Positions 7,025 through 11,943 of a DNA stretch of 11,943 nt are shown one piece after another. Source of the DNA: Flavobacteria bacterium RIFCSPLOWO2_12_FULL_31_7 (GTDB taxonomy: Bacteria; Bacteroidota; Bacteroidia; Flavobacteriales; Flavobacteriaceae). The notes under the pieces are model-generated. The model searched no databases. It was not told the DNA's origin and was given only the letters and a program-made list of their open reading frames with translations. The stretch covers positions 7,088-19,030 of the forward strand of contig MGWJ01000174.1 in assembly GCA_001800945.1 (NCBI GenBank), in the 5' to 3' direction. Position numbers and translations under genes: made by a program. How positions within the stretch are numbered: the stretch's first letter is position 1; each line of letters opens with the position of its first letter.

Positions 7025-9493
7025 TTAAATTCTCATACTCAATTTCAAATTAAACGTTCTTGTCGTTAAATAGTTTGGTACACCATATTGTGTTTTAGTG
7101 TACACATCTCGCACCCAAGTATTCGTAATTGAATTTTGGTTGTTAAACATATTATAGATTTCAAAACCTAAAGACATTTCAGAAAAATTTGACAACCATT
7201 TTCTGTGAGCACCCAATTTTGCATCTTTAAAAACATAAGAAAAACCAGCATCTGCTCTACGATAATCGTTCAAACGCATTTGATAATCATAAGCATCCGC
7301 GTAAGCTGGCGAACCACCTGGTAATCCTGTATTGTACACCAAATTCAAATACATTTTTAAACTTGGAATGTTTGGCATATAATCTTGAAACAAAATGGCA
7401 AATTTTAAACGTTGATCTGTTGGACGCGCAATATTTCCTCTTCCGTTCTGATTTTCTTCGGTTTTTAAATAACCAAAAGTAAACCATGATTCTACTCCAG
7501 GAACAAATTCTCCATTTAAACGGCCATCAATTCCGTACACATAAGCAGTTGCATCATTGTTGGCACGATATCTAATTCTAACATTATCAATAGTGTATGT
7601 ATTTACATCGTTTATCGTTTTATAATAAGCTTCACTCACTAACTTAAAGGGTCTTTGCCACATTTTAAAACTATAATCATGTCCGAATACAAAATGAATT
7701 GATTTTTGATCTTTTACGTTTGGATTTACACTCCCATCATTGGCGCGTAATTCTCTATAAAATGGAGGTTGATTGTAAACTCCGACAGAAAAACGAAAAA
7801 TCATTTCTTTTTCCCATTTCGGTTTTAAAATAAATTGTGCTCTAGGTGAAAAAGTAAACTGATTGTCGCCAGAAAACCCATTATTAGAAACTAACCAACC
7901 TTGTCCACGAACTCCAGCATTTACAAAATAAGTATGTTCACCAATTCTTCCTTCGTGATTCCAATTTAAGTACGTGTTGAAACGATTAATTGTAGTATTG
8001 TTTTTTGCCCTAACATTTTGATAGGGTGCTAAAGGCCCATAATACGGATTATACGGTTGATCATTTACGTAATCTAACAACGGATTTGGTAATGAAAACC
8101 CTGCTGAATCCACCACTTCCCACTCTACTACTCTATCTCTAATGTTTTCAAAATTGTGTTTGAAACTCCACTCAATCACATTGTTATCGTTTAATTTGTG
8201 ATTTCCTTTAATTTCGTTTGTTACGATTAAGGCATCTAAATTATTTCTAGCATGATTTAATTGCGAACCAATTCCACGAGAAAAAACAACATCTCCGAAA
8301 GTTTCCGAACCAATATTTGCATCCACTTCACCTAAACGATATTGGGCTAAAATATCATAATATTCTTGTTCTACGGTATGATAAACAGAAGAAATATACT
8401 TGTATTTATTTTTTTTATTAGGTTCGTAAACTGATTTTATCGCACCAAAAACAGTTGTGTATTTATCTTTTTCTTGACCTTCATACTGAATTAACAAAGC
8501 AATAGGTTCATTAATTGTTCCAAAATTAGTTTGACGAGAAATTGGTGTATAATTGTAATTATTTTGAGCAATATTTCCTAAGAAACTAAAATTCCATTTC
8601 GTGTTTAAATTGAAATTAAACAACGATTGCACATCTAAAAATGAGGGTTTATAATTGGTTTCTGTTTCTTGACTTTTAACTAAAAGTGAATTATTTCTAT
8701 AACGGATTCCCGTAATATTACTCCATTTTTGATTTTTTGACACACCTTCAGCAAAAACACTTCCGCCTAACAAACTCGCTTCTAAACCGGCGTGAAAGGT
8801 TTTCGGATTTCTGTAGGCAATATCTAGAACAGAAGACAATTTATCACCATATTTCGCTTGAAATCCACCTGCATAAAAGTCTATGTTTTGAACTAAATCA
8901 GTATTCGTAAAACTCAAACCTTCTTGTTGTCCTGAACGAATTAAAAACGGACGATAGACTTCAATTTCATTCACATAAACCAAATTTTCATCGTAATTCC
9001 CACCACGAACGGCATAAGAAGTACTCAATTCATTATTAGAATAAACACCTGGCAAGGTTTTAATTAAATTTTCTACACCCGCATTTCCTCCTGGAATTCT
9101 TCTTAATAAAGCTGGAGAAACAGCTGTTGCTCCATTAATTTTTCTATTTTTACCCGTAATTACAACGGTTTCAATTACTTCATTAATCGTACTTAAAATA
9201 GGATTCCATTCAAAATCTTCATTAGGTTTTAAATTGACTTTATACGTTGATTTTTTAAAATTATTTTGCAAATATGTAATCGTAACCTCTGAATTCGCAT
9301 CAATTTCTAAAATATAAAAACCATTTTTATTAGTCAACGTATTAGAATTTGGTGAACTTACTGAAACATTTTCAATAGGTTGACCATTCTCGTTTAAAAC
9401 TACACCTTTAATTCTTCCTTTTTGAGCTAAAGTAAAAGAAGAAATCAGAATAAAAAATAATATAAATCGAATTGACTTTACATTCAAACGCAT
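7025..9493 (-). CDS. TonB-dependent outer-membrane receptor with CarboxypepD-reg-like N-terminal domain
   Basis: The protein has 822 residues. A signal peptide (about 1-24, cleavage near FTLAQ) leads into a CarboxypepD-regulatory-like beta-sandwich (about 25-95: GRIKGVVLNENGQPIENVSV, then TNKNGFYILEI). The plug domain follows (about 108-230, with ETVVITG, LPGV, YAVRGGNYDENLVYVNEIEV and FYAGGFQAKYGDKLSSVLDI). The rest is a 22-strand-type barrel rich in alternating aromatic residues, ending FNLKLSMRI. It is shorter than classic SusC (about 1000 residues), and no SusD partner is next to it. Such receptors import bulky ligands through the outer membrane using TonB-ExbBD energy; the ligand here is unknown. 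The ATG lies 3 bp after the M23 stop, and the lipoprotein follows. The partner genes suggest peptidoglycan fragments, peptides or metal complexes, but this is inference. Confidence 0.9.
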   Translation of the reverse strand: MRLNVKSIRFILFFILISSFTLAQKGRIKGVVLNENGQPIENVSVSSPNSNTLTNKNGFYILEIDANSEVTITYLQNNFKKSTYKVNLKPNEDFEWNPILSTINEVIETVVITGKNRKINGATAVSPALLRRIPGGNAGVENLIKTLPGVYSNNELSTSYAVRGGNYDENLVYVNEIEVYRPFLIRSGQQEGLSFTNTDLVQNIDFYAGGFQAKYGDKLSSVLDIAYRNPKTFHAGLEASLLGGSVFAEGVSKNQKWSNITGIRYRNNSLLVKSQETETNYKPSFLDVQSLFNFNLNTKWNFSFLGNIAQNNYNYTPISRQTNFGTINEPIALLIQYEGQEKDKYTTVFGAIKSVYEPNKKNKYKYISSVYHTVEQEYYDILAQYRLGEVDANIGSETFGDVVFSRGIGSQLNHARNNLDALIVTNEIKGNHKLNDNNVIEWSFKHNFENIRDRVVEWEVVDSAGFSLPNPLLDYVNDQPYNPYYGPLAPYQNVRAKNNTTINRFNTYLNWNHEGRIGEHTYFVNAGVRGQGWLVSNNGFSGDNQFTFSPRAQFILKPKWEKEMIFRFSVGVYNQPPFYRELRANDGSVNPNVKDQKSIHFVFGHDYSFKMWQRPFKLVSEAYYKTINDVNTYTIDNVRIRYRANNDATAYVYGIDGRLNGEFVPGVESWFTFGYLKTEENQNGRGNIARPTDQRLKFAILFQDYMPNIPSLKMYLNLVYNTGLPGGSPAYADAYDYQMRLNDYRRADAGFSYVFKDAKLGAHRKWLSNFSEMSLGFEIYNMFNNQNSITNTWVRDVYTKTQYGVPNYLTTRTFNLKLSMRI

Positions 9494-9496
9494 AAA

Positions 9497-11173
9497 TTAA
9501 TATATAAAATTGGAGGTAAATGTGGCTGTGTTATCTAATTTATCTGTAACCACAATTTTAATATCGTTTTTTCCGGAAACAACTTTTCCGTCTTTCAGAT
9601 TGTGAACTAATTTTTTCGTTTTATAATCGTATTCCATTAAAATCCATTCCCCATTCAAATACGCATTATAAGTATCAATTCCGGAAAGCGCATCATTGAT
9701 AGAAACACTTAACGTAGATAATTTAGAAATATTGCTTCCTTCGATGAAGTTCGGATTATAAATTCGAGGTGCCACATTATCAAATCCGACTTTATATTTT
9801 CCAAAAGCCTTTACTTTAGCTGACACTTTATTCGCTTTTCTAAAAGAAGAATTATATTCTAATTTCAATCCTAAAACCGTTCCTACAAAGGCTTTTTTCT
9901 GTTCTTCTTCAGATAAATGTGACATATCTAAAGTTACAGTTAAACCATTTTGAATAGCTTCGAAGTTGTTTTCGATATCTAAAACACCCTCTTTTTCACT
10001 AATATTTAAATACGCATTTTCATACAAAGCATTTACTGGAAGATAAATAGCAGTTTTTTCAAATTCGAAATTATAGTCGGATTTTGTTTTGATGTAATAA
10101 TTCCCTTTTGAAGATACAACTGTTGCATTAGTATCTTTTTCAAAAGAAATTGGCACATTCACAATGGTTTTATTACCATGATAGTCAAAAACTTCAATCT
10201 TATAAGTGTAAGTTATATTTGGCTTAATGTCTAAAAATCCATCTTTTGTATTTCCGCTCACTAAAGATAATGGATAACTTTCTTTAATAAATAATTTTTG
10301 GAAACGTTGTTTTAATTTTTTATAACGACTAAAATCTATAAAATAATTGATATGTTTCGATTCGTCAAAAGCAAAAGTATCAAACTCGAATTTAAAATTT
10401 GGCGAACCATTTACATAACTCACGACTTTATAAATTCCATTTTTATTATAATTATTGGTTGATAAATCGTAAGAATTAAGCGCGAAACCTATTTTTCCAC
10501 TTGCTACAACTTTTGAAGCTAAAAAGGAACCATCGACTTGTTTTTGTAACGACAAACTAACAGGATTTTTACTTTTATTTACAGATGTAGAATCATTGGC
10601 AGGATAAACCATAAGACTAGAGATGACTGGTTTCATTTCATCTTTAATCAATTTATTCATTCCAAAAGCCATCGGATTGATAATTTTTTCAGTAGCTGTA
10701 TCTCTAAATTCAAAATGTAAATGTGGTCCTCCACTACCACCAGAATTTCCAGATAAAGCAATAATCTCAGATTTAGTAACTTTTAAAGTACTCGGATACA
10801 ATTCCACTTCAAAACTTTTTTGCTTGTATTGCTGTTCTTTTACGTAAGCTTCAATTTTATCATTAAATTTTTGAAGATGTCCGTAAACCGTTGTATATCC
10901 ATTTGGATGAGCAATATATAAAGCTTTTCCATAACCAAATGCAGAAACTTTAATTCTAATTATTGTTCCATCTGCAGAAGCGTAAACGGGTAAACCTTCT
11001 ACATTATTGGTACGAATATCTAATCCGGAATGGAAATGATTGGGGCGAAGTTCTCCAAAAGTACCTGATAAATTAATTGGAATGTCTAAAGGTGATCGGA
11101 AATAATCTTTTGGATATTGGGCAAAAATTGCTTGACTGGCTAATACTAATAAAATGGCTATCGACTTTTTCAT
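9497..11173 (-). CDS. Secreted M23 (LytM) family metallopeptidase with long C-terminal extension
   Basis: The protein has 558 residues. A Sec signal peptide (MKKSIAILLVLASQAIFAQ) precedes an M23 domain at about 25-172. All zinc and catalytic motifs are present: HSGLD (zinc ligands His48 and Asp52), YGH (His99), and GGPHLHFEF (His151 catalytic, His153 zinc ligand). Enzymes of this family cut peptide crosslinks in peptidoglycan, usually at Gly- or D-Ala-containing bonds, in the periplasm or outside the cell. After residue 175 there is an extension of about 380 residues, with alternating hydrophobic and polar patterns suggesting beta-sandwich domains. I do not recognise a named domain there; it may bind cell wall or substrate. 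It is first in a minus-strand operon, 3 bp before the TonB-dependent receptor, behind a candidate promoter at 11192-11222. Confidence 0.92.
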   Translation of the reverse strand: MKKSIAILLVLASQAIFAQYPKDYFRSPLDIPINLSGTFGELRPNHFHSGLDIRTNNVEGLPVYASADGTIIRIKVSAFGYGKALYIAHPNGYTTVYGHLQKFNDKIEAYVKEQQYKQKSFEVELYPSTLKVTKSEIIALSGNSGGSGGPHLHFEFRDTATEKIINPMAFGMNKLIKDEMKPVISSLMVYPANDSTSVNKSKNPVSLSLQKQVDGSFLASKVVASGKIGFALNSYDLSTNNYNKNGIYKVVSYVNGSPNFKFEFDTFAFDESKHINYFIDFSRYKKLKQRFQKLFIKESYPLSLVSGNTKDGFLDIKPNITYTYKIEVFDYHGNKTIVNVPISFEKDTNATVVSSKGNYYIKTKSDYNFEFEKTAIYLPVNALYENAYLNISEKEGVLDIENNFEAIQNGLTVTLDMSHLSEEEQKKAFVGTVLGLKLEYNSSFRKANKVSAKVKAFGKYKVGFDNVAPRIYNPNFIEGSNISKLSTLSVSINDALSGIDTYNAYLNGEWILMEYDYKTKKLVHNLKDGKVVSGKNDIKIVVTDKLDNTATFTSNFIY

Positions 11174-11191
11174 TGTGGTTTTTGATTTGTG

Positions 11192-11222
11192 CTAAAATAC
11201 TAAATTCATAATGAAGAGCCAA
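11192..11222 (-). promoter_or_regulatory. Candidate flavobacterial housekeeping promoter of the M23-receptor-lipoprotein operon
   Basis: Read on the minus strand, TTG (11222-11220) is followed after 20 bp by TATTTTAG (11199-11192), one mismatch from TAnnTTTG. The 17-23 bp spacing rule is met. The predicted start of transcription lies about 10-15 bp upstream of the ATG at 11173, giving a short leader. Confidence 0.4.
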
Positions 11223-11337
11223 GTAAAAAGTTAAAAGTATAAAAAATTTAAACCTTAATTTTTAGATTTTTGGAAGTAGAACAAAGTTTAAAACAAATAA
11301 AAACTTCATAATCAAGTTATTAGAAATCATTAACAAG

Positions 11338-11357
11338 TCGTTATCATTTCGTTATCA
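11338..11357 (+). promoter_or_regulatory. Tandem 9-bp repeat TCGTTATCA, possible activator site
   Basis: TCGTTATCA occurs at 11338-11346 and 11349-11357. The 11-bp step is about one helical turn, so both copies face the same side of the DNA. A further GTTAT lies at 11316-11320. The pair ends 16 bp upstream of the sigma-54-like -24 element, consistent with a bound activator, although typical enhancer sites lie further upstream. Confidence 0.4.
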
Positions 11358-11373
11358 CATACAAATTGTCATT

Positions 11374-11389
11374 TGGCACAGCAATTGGA
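11374..11389 (+). promoter_or_regulatory. Sigma-54-like -24/-12 promoter of the secreted repeat protein
   Basis: TGGCACAGCAATTGGA matches the sigma-54 consensus TGGCAC-N5-TTGCA with correct spacing. It has one mismatch, at the -12 C (TTGG instead of TTGC). Transcription would begin near 11399-11402, leaving a leader of about 45 nt before the ATG at 11447. Sigma-54-type promoters are used by flavobacteria, and this intergenic region shows no better plus-strand TTG/TAnnTTTG promoter. Confidence 0.5.
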
Positions 11390-11446
11390 ACTACCTAATT
11401 AACGAAAACAATTCGTAAAATGTTTAACCATTAAAATTTAGAAATC

Positions 11447-11943
11447 ATGAGAAAAATTACATTTTTAGTTGCCAGTTTTTTATTAATGTTAAACGCAACT
11501 TTTGCACAAGAAATTAGAACTGACAGACGTGGAAACGGAAACGGTCATCATAATGGAAATGGTCACAACGGACATAACGATTATTATGCGATTGATTACA
11601 GAGATGCTGAACCAATAGAATTTAGAGAAAGAGGAATTACTTTTTATGTTTTTCCAAACGGAGATTTCGATTTCAATACTGGAAACAGTAGTTATATTGC
11701 AAGACGTGGTGGTGTTCCAACTACAACTAACATAGAAAATAGAGGTGTTAGAGGTATCAGAATTGAGCATGATAACTACGGAAGAGTAAGACGCATTGGT
11801 AATGTTTTTATCAACTACGATTACTATGGAAGAGTAAAAAGAATTGGTAGTGTGTACATGACTTATAACAGTTTTGCTTTAACAAGAATTGTAGGAATGA
11901 GATTGTTTTACAACTACCATGGAGAAATAGTTGGTGTTACAGG
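11447..11943 (+). CDS. Secreted protein with tandem YGRVxRIG repeats (3' end outside window)
   Basis: The first 165 codons are present; no stop is reached at the window edge. A Sec signal peptide (MRKITFLVASFLLMLNATFAQ) is followed by a Gly/Asn/His-rich linker at about 29-45 with four His. A middle part holds FYVFPNGDFDF (66-76), and from about residue 98 there are tandem repeats. Units 109-124 (DNYGRVRRIGNVFINY) and 125-140 (DYYGRVKRIGSVYMTY) are clear. Diverged units follow at 141-155 and from 156. Consensus is [DN]xYGRVxRIGxVxxxY. Alternating aromatic and polar residues around a Gly turn suggest stacked beta-hairpins. It is rich in Arg, Tyr and Gly, and probably periplasmic or surface-located. 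I recognise it only as a flavobacterial secreted-protein type without known function. It is divergent from the M23 gene. Confidence 0.75.
   Translation, partial: MRKITFLVASFLLMLNATFAQEIRTDRRGNGNGHHNGNGHNGHNDYYAIDYRDAEPIEFRERGITFYVFPNGDFDFNTGNSSYIARRGGVPTTTNIENRGVRGIRIEHDNYGRVRRIGNVFINYDYYGRVKRIGSVYMTYNSFALTRIVGMRLFYNYHGEIVGVT

Noticed and set aside
7287..7487. Minus-strand frame overlapping the receptor gene in another frame
   Set aside because: It is out of frame within the barrel region of a clear TonB-dependent receptor and has no start context or domain.
10623..10847. Short plus-strand frame opposite the M23 catalytic domain
   Set aside because: The minus strand encodes the conserved HLH zinc motif here, so the plus-strand frame is a shadow.
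11489..11770. Ser/Thr/Ile-rich open frame on the minus strand
   Set aside because: It is the complement of the secreted repeat-protein gene; its odd composition is the mirror of the Gly/Asn/Arg codons on the plus strand.

Overview
The window looks like chromosomal DNA of a flavobacterium (Bacteroidota, probably Flavobacterium or a close relative). It is AT-rich, and starts sit in A-rich leaders without a clear Shine-Dalgarno. There is a DUF4199 membrane protein, a SusC-like TonB-dependent receptor with a CarboxypepD-reg-like N-terminus, a Bacteroidota-type lipoprotein, and candidate TTG/TAnnTTTG promoters. No rRNA, tRNA, insertion sequence, phage gene or CRISPR array is visible. Species-level identity cannot be read from the sequence.

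Left block, plus strand (1-6201). The window opens inside the 3' end of an FtsE-type ABC ATPase. A DUF4199 membrane protein and a DPM1/GtrB-like family 2 glycosyltransferase follow, directly abutting. A 185-bp gap then holds three symmetric elements: a REP-like stem-loop, a nested AT-rich repeat, and a 14-bp perfect palindrome 26 bp before the next gene. Next come an alpha-D-phosphohexomutase and an MsbA-like ABC exporter, overlapping by one base (TAATG), and a DUF2971 protein of unknown function. The theme is envelope building: sugar-phosphate interconversion, lipid-linked sugar transfer, and export of a lipid or glycolipid. The shared pathway is an inference.

Right block, minus strand (11173 down to 6295). 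A secreted M23 (LytM) metallopeptidase, a TonB-dependent outer-membrane receptor and an EF-hand lipoprotein are tightly packed, with gaps of 3 and 37 bp, and read as one operon. A candidate TTG-N20-TAnnTTTG-like promoter precedes the M23 gene. This block converges on the left block at 6202-6294, where a CGCAAAG-repeat tract and an 11-bp inverted repeat lie between the two stop codons.

Right edge, plus strand (11374-11943). A gene divergent from the M23 gene encodes a secreted protein with a Gly/Asn/His-rich linker and tandem 16-residue YGRVxRIG repeats. It runs off the window. It is preceded by a sigma-54-like -24/-12 element and a tandem 9-bp repeat spaced 11 bp.

No complete, clearly new multi-gene system is evident. 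The best candidates for novelty are the M23/receptor/EF-hand-lipoprotein operon, the putative sigma-54-controlled repeat protein, and the non-coding repeat elements.
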